A stretch of DNA of 27,546 bases, taken from NCBI GenBank assembly GCA_964487555.1, contig CAZART010000071.1, forward strand, positions 1 through 27,546, in the 5' to 3' direction. This DNA comes from CAZART01 sp964487555 (GTDB lineage: Bacteria; Bacteroidota; Rhodothermia; Rhodothermales; VXPQ01). Every line of letters starts with the position of its first letter. Position 1 is the stretch's first letter. Below the pieces are notes generated by a model. That model did not search any database. It worked only from the letters and a program-made list of their open reading frames with translations, and was not told the DNA's origin. Below, one piece after another: positions 16,517 to 24,160 of this stretch. A program made the translations under genes and the position numbers.

Positions 16517-17491
16517 TCACCGCATTTCCGATCCGTCCTGCCTACAAACCATAGGAAGCTCGCCGGCCGGCTTTTTTACTACCCCTTCGAAGTGCAGAGT
16601 ATGAACATTTGGGTCGACGTTGGCATCCTCCGGGTACGGAACAGTGAATTGTTGGTCGCCGCGAAGCATTCCCTCCGAGTCGAACGTCAGTGCAAACGTA
16701 TGATCGTAGGGCGTCTGATCATAGCCAGGCATGGGGCCGGAAAGGGCGGAGAGGCTGTCGAGCGTCTTGGGCATGAGGAGTCCAACGGACACTTCTCCAT
16801 TCAGGCATCGCGAACTGCCGCACATAAAGGTGATTCCATACGTATGAGGGTGCCCGGACTTGTCGTAAGCCCTGTATCCGGCACTGTATGAACGGAAATC
16901 GGTCACGGTGCCTCCGAAGTAAACGTGGTTGGTCTGAAAGCTCGCGGCCTCGTTCCGCTGTTCGCGCAATGTGCGTTGCTCCCGGCGCGCCTCTTCAGAT
17001 TCTGAGCCGTCTTGCCTGCCGGCATGGATGGATGCGCTTCCTGATATCCGCACTACGTCTCCGAAATGCACGCGATGATACGGGTGGGATATGTCGGCAC
17101 CGCTCGGATACGGAATGTCGAAGACAGACTCGCCTCGTAAGAGTCCGTCGGAGTCGAACTCAAGGTAGAATGTGAGATCAGGCTCGGAATAATCGAACGA
17201 GAAGACGCAGGACGTCCTGAGGCTGTCGATCGTGGTCGGAAGATATACCCCAGCGGCTACGTCGCCGCGCGCCGACACGTCCGGCCGCAGGCTTATGATA
17301 TAGTCCATCGAACGGCCCCTTTGGTCATACGCACCGTAGGAGACTGCAACGTCATGGTCGGAAGGAAGATTGCCCTCGAAATACACATTCTCCGTCTGGT
17401 AGTCGACTGAAGCGCCAAGCGGATCAGTGGAATCACATCCCGTGAACAGTACCACGAGGAAGAGCGACAAAACGATGAGCTGTTGCATCAT
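16517..17491 (-). CDS. lipoprotein with a tandem duplication of a ~140-residue module
   Basis: 324 aa from the ATG at 17491 (another directly after it at 17488). Lipoprotein signal MMQQLIVLSLFLVVLFTGC with lipobox cysteine C19. The mature protein is two copies of one unit (~28-165 and ~185-324): each has 'QT.(N/H)VYF.G', 'Y.AYD..G', 'LP(T/K)T(I/L)DSL', 'LTF...FDS(D/E)G(L/M)LRG(E/D)', 'PYP..A(D/N)' and 'H..HF..VV', and each ends with RQDGSE. The two are joined by a charged linker EEARREQRTLREQ. No known domain is recognised. No Shine-Dalgarno is seen. The duplicated beta-rich modules suggest a surface binding or structural protein; function unknown. A TTG at 17512 could extend the start by 7 residues. 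Confidence 0.75.
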   Translation of the reverse strand: MMQQLIVLSLFLVVLFTGCDSTDPLGASVDYQTENVYFEGNLPSDHDVAVSYGAYDQRGRSMDYIISLRPDVSARGDVAAGVYLPTTIDSLRTSCVFSFDYSEPDLTFYLEFDSDGLLRGESVFDIPYPSGADISHPYHRVHFGDVVRISGSASIHAGRQDGSESEEARREQRTLREQRNEAASFQTNHVYFGGTVTDFRSYSAGYRAYDKSGHPHTYGITFMCGSSRCLNGEVSVGLLMPKTLDSLSALSGPMPGYDQTPYDHTFALTFDSEGMLRGDQQFTVPYPEDANVDPNVHTLHFEGVVKKPAGELPMVCRQDGSEMR

Positions 17492-17512
17492 TGGACCATA
17501 ATGTTGAGTCAA

Positions 17513-17746
17513 TTACGGGCTGTTCGCTCGTAGACCAAAATTGGTGCCGGTGATCCAAAATCATCATTTAACGCGAACGTAGGGCACTCAAGCTCAGACG
17601 CGCAGCTTAGCGGCGGAAACTGCTTCCGTGATTCGTATCGTAGATTAGAAATTGATAGTAATTGAAAACGCTACCCCGTACGAGTGCACCGGTAGCACAT
17701 CGTTGCCGACGTGTCTCGGTTCACGCTCATTGCCGCGAAGTTAATT
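17513..17746. promoter_or_regulatory. divergent promoter region
   Basis: 234 bp between two divergent genes. An inverted repeat ACCAA/TTGGT (17534-17545, 2-base spacer) lies in an AT-rich part and could be an operator. The nearer 17640-17665 stretch is AT-rich (TAGAAATTGATAGTAATTGA) and may hold the promoter of the large dehydrogenase gene. No confident consensus. Confidence 0.3.
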
Positions 17747-20700
17747 ATGCTCAGGAATTTCCACGCCGTCGTCATTTTACTGCTATTGCCGCTGCTGACG
17801 TGCCCGCAAGCTTTCGGGCAGGCTGTAGAGGTCCAGGATCGCCTGCCCAGTGGCGCCGTGGAAGGTCTCGACGTGGCGGACGGGCTGGAAGCGACGCTTT
17901 TTGCAGCGGAGCCGATGCTCGTCAATCCCACCAATATGGACATCGACGCCCGGGGGCGTGTCTGGGTGATCGAGGGATACAACTACCGGCTCGCCATTAA
18001 TCCCCATAATCCGGTTCGGGAAGCAGGGGATCGCATCGTCATTCTTGAGGATACCGACGGCGACGGTGTAGCCGATCAGGAAAAAACCTTCTACCAGGGT
18101 CCCGACATCAATGCCGCGCTCGGCATCGCCGTCCTTGGGGAGAAGGTTATCGTCTCGTCGTATACGAACGTTTTCGTCTTCACCGATGCTGACGGCGACG
18201 ATCGGCCTGATGAGAAGGAGGTGCTGTTCACCGGCTTCCTGCCTGAGGAATCCGACCACGCCGTACATGCCTTCGTCTTCGGTCCCGACGGCAAGGTGTA
18301 TTTCAACTTCGGCAACGCGGGCGGGCTGGTGCGCGACCGTGTAGGCAACGTCGTGATCGATGAGGCGGGTAATCCCGTCATCGCCGACGGTGACCCGTAC
18401 CACGAGGGGATGGTGTTTCGCACGAACATCGACGGCAGCGCCTTCGAAGTGCTGGGGCACAACTTCCGCAATCCCTACGAGGTGGCCGTGGATTCGTACG
18501 GCAGCCTCTGGCAGAGCGACAATGATGATGACGGCAACCGGGCCGTTCGGATCAACTTCTTGATGGAGGGCGGAAACTATGGACGAGCGGACGAGATGAC
18601 GGGCGCGAACTGGCGTGAGCACCGCACGGGTCTGGAGGAAGAAATCCCGATGCGGCACTGGCATCAGAATGATCCCGGTGTCGTGCCCAACCTGCTCATC
18701 ACGGGTGCCGGCTCTCCCACAGGTATCGTCGTGTATGAAGGTCGCCTGCTTCCGCCGGTATACTGGGACGAAATGATCCACGCCGACGCCGGTCCCAACG
18801 TCGTCCGCGCGTATCCGACCGAGCGGAGCGGCGCCGGATATTCCGCCGAGATCGTGGACGTCGTGAACGCGCGCGATCGTTGGTTCCGGCCGTCGGATGT
18901 TACCGTGGCTCCGGACGGCTCCCTTTTCATTGCCGATTGGTATGATCCCGGCGTCGGTGGACATCAGGTCGGCGACCTGGAGCGCGGCCGCATATTCCGC
19001 ATCGCTCCGCCGGACACACCGTACCGATCCGGCGCTATCGATCTGTCGAGTCCGGAAAGCGCCGTTGATGTGCTCGAGAGTCCGAATCTTGCCCGGCGCT
19101 ATCTCGCCTGGCAGCAGCTTCACGCCTGGGGAGTGAAGGCCGAGCCCGCCCTGAACGCGTTGTGGGCCTCTGAAAACCAGCGGTTTCGGGCACGTGCCCT
19201 CTGGCTGCTTTCGAAGATCGACGGACGGGGCACCCACTATGTCGACGAAGCGCTGAAGGATGAGAACCCGGACATCCGGATCACCGGTCTGCGCGCGGCG
19301 CGGCAGTTGGAGGGCGTCGACGTGTTCACGTACGTGAGGAGTCTCGTAGGCGACGCCTCGCCGCAGGTGCGCCGCGAGGCGGCCCTCGCACTTCGCCACG
19401 AGCCGTCGCTCGAAGCGGCCGAGCTGTGGGCCGAGCTGGCCCTGCAGCACGATCCGAACGATCGGTGGTATCTCGAGGCCCTCGGCATCGGAGCCGACGG
19501 GCAGTGGGACCGATTCTTCGCTGCGTGGAAGGAGCGTGTCGGTCAGGACTGGGACACGCCCGCCGGTCGCGACATCATCTGGCGAGCACGGTCAAAAGAG
19601 GCGCTGCCGTTGCTTACCGAAATCATCCGGAATACCGAAACGGCGCCGCAAGAGCGCTATTTCCGCGCCTTCGATTTTCATACGGATCCGTCGAAACAGC
19701 GGCTGCTCGTTTCCCTGGCGGAGGGAGATCATCCCGACCAGCCCGAAATCAGGCGATTGGCGCTGCACCATCTCGGTCCCGACGCGGTCACGGCGGAACC
19801 TTCGGTGCGGCAGGCGCTCGAGAAGGTGCTTTCTCAAGTCGAAGGTACGCAGGAGTACGTCGAACTCGTCTCTCAGTACGGCCTCCGCGACCGGAACGAG
19901 ACGCTGCTTCAACTGGCGTTAACGTATCCGGACAGCAGCCTCGGCATCAATGCCGGCCGAGTGCTGATGGAGGTGGATGGCTTCCCGCTCCTTCAAGAGA
20001 CTGCGCTTGCGGGCGACAATGAGCAGACTGCGCTGGCCGCGGTGAAAGTGCTCGGACATCTCGGCGGACCCGACGTCGAGACCCTCCTCGAGCAGATCAT
20101 GGCGGATGGAAGTCGGAATCTGGCCGTTCGCCGCGCAGCGGTGGAATCCTATGGCCGGGGCTGGGATGGGGAGGACCGGCTTCTCGAGATGGTGAAGACG
20201 GAGGAATTGCCGGAACAGCTCAAACCGACAGCAGCCGGATCGCTAATGCGCGCTTACCGTGAGGGCATTCGAAATGAGGCGGCGCGGCATCTTAAGCTAC
20301 CGCTTCCTGAGGGCAGTAAATCGCTGCCGCCCATCGACGTGCTTGTAGCGCGCGACGGAATGGCCTCACGCGGGAAGGAGGTATTTACGCACGCTTGCGG
20401 CAGCTGCCATCAGGTCAATGGAGCGGGTACCGATTTCGGCCCGGACCTCTCCGAAATCGGCGGCAAGCTGTCCAAAGAGTCCCTTTACACGTCGATCGTT
20501 CACCCCGACGCGGGAATCAGCTTCGGCTATGAGGGCTACCACATTCGCCTTAACGACGGCACCGGTGTCGTCGGATTCATTGCGAGTGAGACGAAAAACG
20601 ACCTCGTCGTCCGCACGCCGGACGGGCTCACGACGCGCTACCGCAAAACGGACGTTGCCTCGCGTGTTCCGCTGGAGTCCTCACTCATGCCGTCGGGCTT

Positions 20701-20776
20701 GCACCAGGCCCTGACCGAACGGCAGCTCGTCGATCTCATCGAGTACCTTGCATCGCTGAAGCCGGAGGAGCAGTAA
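17747..20776 (+). CDS. PVC-type membrane-bound dehydrogenase with HEAT-like repeats and C-terminal haem-binding CxxCH
   Basis: 1009 aa from ATG 17747 (a GTG at 17711 would add 12 residues). Signal peptide MLRNFHAVVILLLLPLLTCP, cleaved near FGQ. Residues ~25-420 form a beta-propeller of the 'putative membrane-bound dehydrogenase' type: LEATLFAAEPMLVNPTNMDI, VWVIEGYNYRLAINPHN, calcium-like loops DTDGDGVADQ and DADGDDRPDE, and DGSLFIADWYDPGVGGHQVG. A central helical part (~430-850) has HEAT-like repeats. The last ~130 residues are a cytochrome c domain: HACGSCHQVNGAGTDFGPDL with the haem motif at C884-H888 and a likely axial Met981 in SLMPSG. Such proteins are common in Planctomycetes and Rhodothermota and are thought to oxidise sugars or alcohols in the periplasm, passing electrons to the haem. 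The substrate is unknown. Confidence 0.9.
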   Translation: MLRNFHAVVILLLLPLLTCPQAFGQAVEVQDRLPSGAVEGLDVADGLEATLFAAEPMLVNPTNMDIDARGRVWVIEGYNYRLAINPHNPVREAGDRIVILEDTDGDGVADQEKTFYQGPDINAALGIAVLGEKVIVSSYTNVFVFTDADGDDRPDEKEVLFTGFLPEESDHAVHAFVFGPDGKVYFNFGNAGGLVRDRVGNVVIDEAGNPVIADGDPYHEGMVFRTNIDGSAFEVLGHNFRNPYEVAVDSYGSLWQSDNDDDGNRAVRINFLMEGGNYGRADEMTGANWREHRTGLEEEIPMRHWHQNDPGVVPNLLITGAGSPTGIVVYEGRLLPPVYWDEMIHADAGPNVVRAYPTERSGAGYSAEIVDVVNARDRWFRPSDVTVAPDGSLFIADWYDPGVGGHQVGDLERGRIFRIAPPDTPYRSGAIDLSSPESAVDVLESPNLARRYLAWQQLHAWGVKAEPALNALWASENQRFRARALWLLSKIDGRGTHYVDEALKDENPDIRITGLRAARQLEGVDVFTYVRSLVGDASPQVRREAALALRHEPSLEAAELWAELALQHDPNDRWYLEALGIGADGQWDRFFAAWKERVGQDWDTPAGRDIIWRARSKEALPLLTEIIRNTETAPQERYFRAFDFHTDPSKQRLLVSLAEGDHPDQPEIRRLALHHLGPDAVTAEPSVRQALEKVLSQVEGTQEYVELVSQYGLRDRNETLLQLALTYPDSSLGINAGRVLMEVDGFPLLQETALAGDNEQTALAAVKVLGHLGGPDVETLLEQIMADGSRNLAVRRAAVESYGRGWDGEDRLLEMVKTEELPEQLKPTAAGSLMRAYREGIRNEAARHLKLPLPEGSKSLPPIDVLVARDGMASRGKEVFTHACGSCHQVNGAGTDFGPDLSEIGGKLSKESLYTSIVHPDAGISFGYEGYHIRLNDGTGVVGFIASETKNDLVVRTPDGLTTRYRKTDVASRVPLESSLMPSGLHQALTERQLVDLIEYLASLKPEEQ

Positions 20777-20782
20777 GGTGCC

Positions 20783-20824
20783 GTCGATTTGAGCGATGCA
20801 CAGGTCGATTTGAGCGATGCACAG
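20783..20824. repeat. perfect 21-bp tandem duplication
   Basis: A 21-base unit beginning GTCGATTTGAGCG is present twice head to tail (20783-20803, 20804-20824), just after the dehydrogenase stop. It is probably a recent slippage or strand-transfer duplication close to the rearranged region at 20.84-20.90 kb. Confidence 0.85.
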
Positions 20825-20842
20825 GGCGCCGAGTAGAGTGCG

Positions 20843-20932
20843 TCAGGCCGGCGTAATCTCGAGGAACTCGACGAGGTTCTGATCCACGATTCCGTTCAAT
20901 CGCGGCGCGCTCGAGACGCCTGCTGCCTTCAT
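20843..20932 (-). pseudogene. C-terminal tail fragment of a VOC-like protein
   Basis: A minus-strand frame ends with GIVDQNLVEFLEITPA and a TGA. The stretch NLVEFLEI resembles the last strand of glyoxalase/VOC proteins (usually 'DPDGNLVEFLEI'). Only about the last 17 codons are convincing; at ~20,900 the sequence becomes the antisense of a metal-transporter gene. This would be the surviving end of a gene cut by the same breakpoint. The match is short, so the family name is tentative. Confidence 0.35.
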
Positions 20933-21383
20933 TCACATGCTGGGCGATACGCTGGCGACGCTCGGCGTACTCTGCGGCGGCTTCCTGATCTTGCTGTACG
21001 GCGAATACTGGAACGATTCGGCCCTCACGGCGGCGATCGCGGTCTACCTGTTCGTGCACGGATACGTGGAAATCCGGAAGGCCGTCCACATCCTCATGGA
21101 GAGCGCACCGGCGGATGTCGATCTCGATCAGATGGTGCGAGAGGTAGAAGCGGTGGAGGCTGTCGAAGACATGCATCACGTCCACATATGGCGGCTGGAC
21201 GAGCGGAGGGTCGCCCTGGAAGCGCACATCGCCGTCAACGAGAGGGATCTCGCGTCGATCGAGGAGATCAAGCACCGTGTCAAGATGTTGCTTCGCGACA
21301 AGTTCAACGTCGAGCATTCTACCCTCGAGATCGAAATCGTAGGCCGGACAGGACATGGCCCGGAGGCGATCGCCCGAGAATAA
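20898..21383 (+). pseudogene. 5'-truncated cation diffusion facilitator (CDF/CzcD-type) transporter
   Basis: Family-like sequence begins NRGALETPAAFIHMLGDTLA, matching transmembrane helix 5 of CDF proteins with its HxxxD metal site. It continues through helix 6 (ALTAAIAVYLFVHGYVEIRK), HILMESAPADVDL and the cytoplasmic ferredoxin-like C-terminal domain (VHIWRLDERRVALEAHIAV, then FNVEHSTLEIEI). Helices 1-4, including the first metal-site motif, are missing; a TGA at 20880-20882 precedes the remnant in frame. The longest ATG ORF (20937, 148 aa) starts inside the HxxxD motif. A free C-terminal domain could in principle be expressed, but the transporter is dead. Confidence 0.82.
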
Positions 21384-21496
21384 GGCCGGCAAAGGCGTCA
21401 GTATAACGCGACCTAGTCCGTCAAATGTGTAAGTCGTCTGTAACAAGGCACATGCGGTGAGAACGTTCTGATCGGTCATGCATGCCATTCTCGAGA

Positions 21497-21520
21497 GCCC
21501 GCGGTGTGCGAAAAGCGGGC
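21497..21520 (+). other. leader hairpin before EF-hand gene
   Basis: GCCCGC (21497-21502) pairs with GCGGGC (21515-21520) across a 12-base loop, 46 bases before the ATG of the EF-hand lipoprotein. It could be a leader structure or a weak terminator for the CDF remnant; there is no U-tract. Confidence 0.3.
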
Positions 21521-21566
21521 AAAGGCATAAACCCTGGCCAGGACTACATCATCCAACGAAAGACTC

Positions 21567-22046
21567 ATGAAGACCACACTTAATCGCATATTCTCGCTCT
21601 TACTGGTGCTCACGGTTCCCGTCTTCCTCGTGGCGTGCGAAGGCGATGATCGGGGAATAGAAGATGAGGGCGAGTTCGGCACTGGAGCAGAAGGCTATGG
21701 GGTGCCGCCAAGCGAATCGGCACCCACCGGCTCAGGAACGTTCACGACGTGGGACTCCGACTCCGACGGGGTGCTGACCGCCGATGAATTTGGCTCGGGC
21801 CTTAATCAGGGCGTCTGGTGGACGCAGTGGGACACGGATGGAGACGGTTCCCTGAATCAGCAAGAGTTCGACGCGGCCGTTAGCGACCGCGAGTGGCATG
21901 AAGACGGCCTGTTCAGTGAATGGGATGCGGACGGCGATGGAGAGCTTTCCGAAGACGAATGGGAGGCAGGACTCTTCGACACGTGGGATGAGAACAGCGA
22001 CAATCGCATCGGCGAAGAAGAGTATGACAGCGGTCTCTTCGGCTGA
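21567..22046 (+). CDS. EF-hand calcium-binding lipoprotein
   Basis: 159 aa. A lipoprotein signal (MKTTLNRIFSLLLVLTVPVF, lipobox LVAC, C24) is followed by a short acidic linker and four calcium loops: DSDSDGVLTADEF, DTDGDGSLNQQEF, DADGDGELSEDEW and DENSDNRIGEEEY. Each has acidic residues at positions 1, 3, 5 and 12 of an EF-hand loop and is followed by a short helix, in two pairs. It should bind calcium and sit anchored in the cell envelope. Bacterial EF-hand lipoproteins are usually of unknown role. The gene ends before a strong terminator, so it is monocistronic. Confidence 0.85.
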   Translation: MKTTLNRIFSLLLVLTVPVFLVACEGDDRGIEDEGEFGTGAEGYGVPPSESAPTGSGTFTTWDSDSDGVLTADEFGSGLNQGVWWTQWDTDGDGSLNQQEFDAAVSDREWHEDGLFSEWDADGDGELSEDEWEAGLFDTWDENSDNRIGEEEYDSGLFG

Positions 22047-22092
22047 CGCGCTTCTGTCTAACGGGGCCGCGTTTAACGTACGTCTTGATTCG

Positions 22093-22132
22093 GGGCAGCC
22101 GGGGACCGCACTCCCCCGGCTGCCCGGCTTTT
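22093..22132 (+). terminator. Rho-independent terminator of the EF-hand gene
   Basis: A 12-bp GC-rich stem, GGGCAGCCGGGG (22093-22104) and CCCCGGCTGCCC (22114-22125), closes a 9-base loop and is followed by GGCTTTT. Located 47 bases after the stop codon; the clearest intrinsic terminator in the window. Confidence 0.88.
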
Positions 22133-22334
22133 AGATGCCTGCTAGCGGCGAACCGGAGCCTAGTATGTTACAAACAGTTCGTCGACGAAGAGCGACTTTA
22201 CGGAGACTGCCACCATGGCATTTTCGTCCAGTAAGTAACGAGGCGTAGTAGTATATCTTCGTTCGGAAAACGTTGAAGCCGGGCAAGCTTCTCCAACGAG
22301 GACTATCCAATCCACCGAAGTACGTGGGATACGT

Positions 22335-23429
22335 ATGTCTCGGACAAACGGGGCCGTTAGGTATCCCACAGAAGTTCCTCCGAAGGAGATGGCAAATACC
22401 CGACTTGAAGTCGTGGCCGGTATGCGAAACATCTCGCACGACGAACCGCTGGATCTCGTCCTGTCGATCGTGAAGGGTTTCGTCCTTCTCGTCGACCAAA
22501 GATCAATCGTAGTGAGAGTGTACGCTCCCGACAGGGCGATCCTTCCGGGCCGGCACGACGCCATTGTCGGCCGAGTGCTCAGTGACATCCTTCCTTCCGG
22601 AGTTTCGAATGAGGTGATGCTGTGCCTGCGAGGTGCTTGGGAAGGGAGTACGTCTGCTTCGCTGGAGATAGAAATTCCGACGGCGGATGGGACGTCGTGT
22701 CTGCTTGATTTACGATTCAGGGGCTGCGGCGAACATGTGCTGGTACTGGCCTGCGACGTCAGTCCACATAAGAAGATGTCCCGGATTATTTTCGAAGCCG
22801 TAATAGAAGAGCGCCGCCGTATCGGTGCCGATCTTCACGATAGTCTCGCCGGCCAACTATATGGCGCATCGTTGATGGCGAGCGCGATTGAAAACGAGAT
22901 GCGTCGGAACGTGCCCGTTGATGCTCAGCAAGTCAGGCAGGTCGTAGATTCGATTTCCGAGAGCATCGATCTGATTCGGGACGTTGCGCATGGTCTTCAT
23001 CAGAAAGCACCGGCTGTCGTTGATCTTGATGCATCGCTCCAAAAAATCGCCGGCTCTCTTCAGCGCGGAGGGCTCCTCGACTGCACCTACGAGCGGATTG
23101 GCGAACGTCCCCTTCTGCATGGCGGCGTGGCCTATCATCTCGAGCAGGTCGCGCACGAGGCCATCCGCAACACCGTCAAGCACAGCCGGGCGACGAAGAT
23201 AGCCATCGAGCTCAAGAACGACGGATCCTCTTTATCTCTCGAACTAAGGGATAACGGCATCGGTATTTCTAATTCCTCAGCCGTGGACGGTGGAATAGGG
23301 TTGCGTCAGATGCGGTATCGCGCCGAATTGATCGGAGCAAGCATTCTCGTAGCCGACGCGCAGGCCGGCGGAACCTTGGTCCGCGTTGTCCTTCATCTCG
23401 AGAACGCGAGCGAACCTGTAAATTTTTAA
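22335..23429 (+). CDS. soluble sensor histidine kinase (HisKA_3, NarX/DegS type)
   Basis: 364 aa. Residues ~40-145 form a PAS-like sensor (DEPLDLVLSIVKGFVLLVDQ, ending VLACDVSPHKKM) and there is no transmembrane segment, so it senses a cytoplasmic signal. The phosphoacceptor box EERRRIGADLHDSLAGQLYG has H168-D169. The ATPase domain carries an N-box HEAIRNTVKHSRA (N279), DNGIG (306-310) and GGIGLRQMRYRAELIGA. This is the NarL-partner class of kinases. The response regulator starts 28 bp downstream, so the two form one operon. Start at 22335; an internal ATG at 22389 (residue 19) is an alternative. The signal is unknown. Confidence 0.9.
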   Translation: MSRTNGAVRYPTEVPPKEMANTRLEVVAGMRNISHDEPLDLVLSIVKGFVLLVDQRSIVVRVYAPDRAILPGRHDAIVGRVLSDILPSGVSNEVMLCLRGAWEGSTSASLEIEIPTADGTSCLLDLRFRGCGEHVLVLACDVSPHKKMSRIIFEAVIEERRRIGADLHDSLAGQLYGASLMASAIENEMRRNVPVDAQQVRQVVDSISESIDLIRDVAHGLHQKAPAVVDLDASLQKIAGSLQRGGLLDCTYERIGERPLLHGGVAYHLEQVAHEAIRNTVKHSRATKIAIELKNDGSSLSLELRDNGIGISNSSAVDGGIGLRQMRYRAELIGASILVADAQAGGTLVRVVLHLENASEPVNF

Positions 23430-23457
23430 TCCCTGGCCCGCTAGTCAAGAGGCTTTT

Positions 23458-24144
23458 ATGAACCCAAAGAAGTACAGCGTCTTTATTGTCGACGATCACC
23501 CCCTCGTCCGGCGGGGCTATTCATACGTGGTAGGCCAGCACCCAAAGCTGCACATTTGCGGAGAGGCTTCGAGCGTAGATGAGGCACTGAAGAAGATTCG
23601 GGAAAGTGCGCCGGATCTCGTCATTACGGATATTTCGCTGGAGGGAGCGACGGGATTGGAACTGATCAAGTCACTTCAAGTGGAGTATCCGTCGCTTCCC
23701 ATACTCGTTATTTCTATGCACGATGAGTCCGAATATGCTTTCCGCTCATTTCGGTCGGGGGCTCGGGGGTACATCGTGAAACGCAAAGGCGACTCCACCA
23801 TCGTGCAGGCGATCGAGACGCTGCTACAGGGGGGCGTCTATCTAAGCGACGAGATGACCCGTTCTATCGTCACGGAGCTTCAGGGAAATTCCAACGGAAA
23901 GATCACTGATCCCATAGACAATCTGACCGACAGGGAGATGGAGATTTTTCAACTTTGCGGCCAAGGACTAAGCTTCCGCGAGATTAGTGAGTCCCTGCAT
24001 ATCAGCATCAAGACGGTGGAATCTCATCGTTCGAAGATTCGGAACAAGATCAACGCGACATCCAACGTGGATCTAATTCGGAAAGCGGTTCAGTGGGTCA
24101 GTAGGGGACGGTACGAGCGTCTTTCGGATGCCAGGTCTCAGTAG
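23458..24144 (+). CDS. NarL/FixJ-family response regulator
   Basis: 228 aa. Receiver domain: acidic pair in VFIVDDHPLVRRGYSYVV (D12-D13), phosphoacceptor D58 in LVITDISLEGATG, switch Ser86 in VISMHDE, and conserved Lys108 in GYIVKRKG. LuxR-type output domain (~150-215): LTDREMEIFQLCGQGLSFRE, ISESLHISIKTVESHRSKI. It is the partner of the upstream kinase, 28 bp away. Residues 135-145 are a short linker with a charged, polar stretch. All catalytic and DNA-contact positions look intact. Targets are not visible in this window. Confidence 0.93.
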   Translation: MNPKKYSVFIVDDHPLVRRGYSYVVGQHPKLHICGEASSVDEALKKIRESAPDLVITDISLEGATGLELIKSLQVEYPSLPILVISMHDESEYAFRSFRSGARGYIVKRKGDSTIVQAIETLLQGGVYLSDEMTRSIVTELQGNSNGKITDPIDNLTDREMEIFQLCGQGLSFREISESLHISIKTVESHRSKIRNKINATSNVDLIRKAVQWVSRGRYERLSDARSQ

Positions 24145-24160
24145 ATTCGAGCACCGGAGC

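Noticed and set aside
17783..19450. A 555-aa minus-strand frame across the dehydrogenase gene
   Set aside because: Long antisense frame caused by high GC in a strongly coding plus-strand gene; no recognised motif.
20736..21488. A 250-aa minus-strand frame across the CDF remnant
   Set aside because: Its C-terminal part only translates the 21-bp tandem repeat and the rest is antisense to the CDF remnant.
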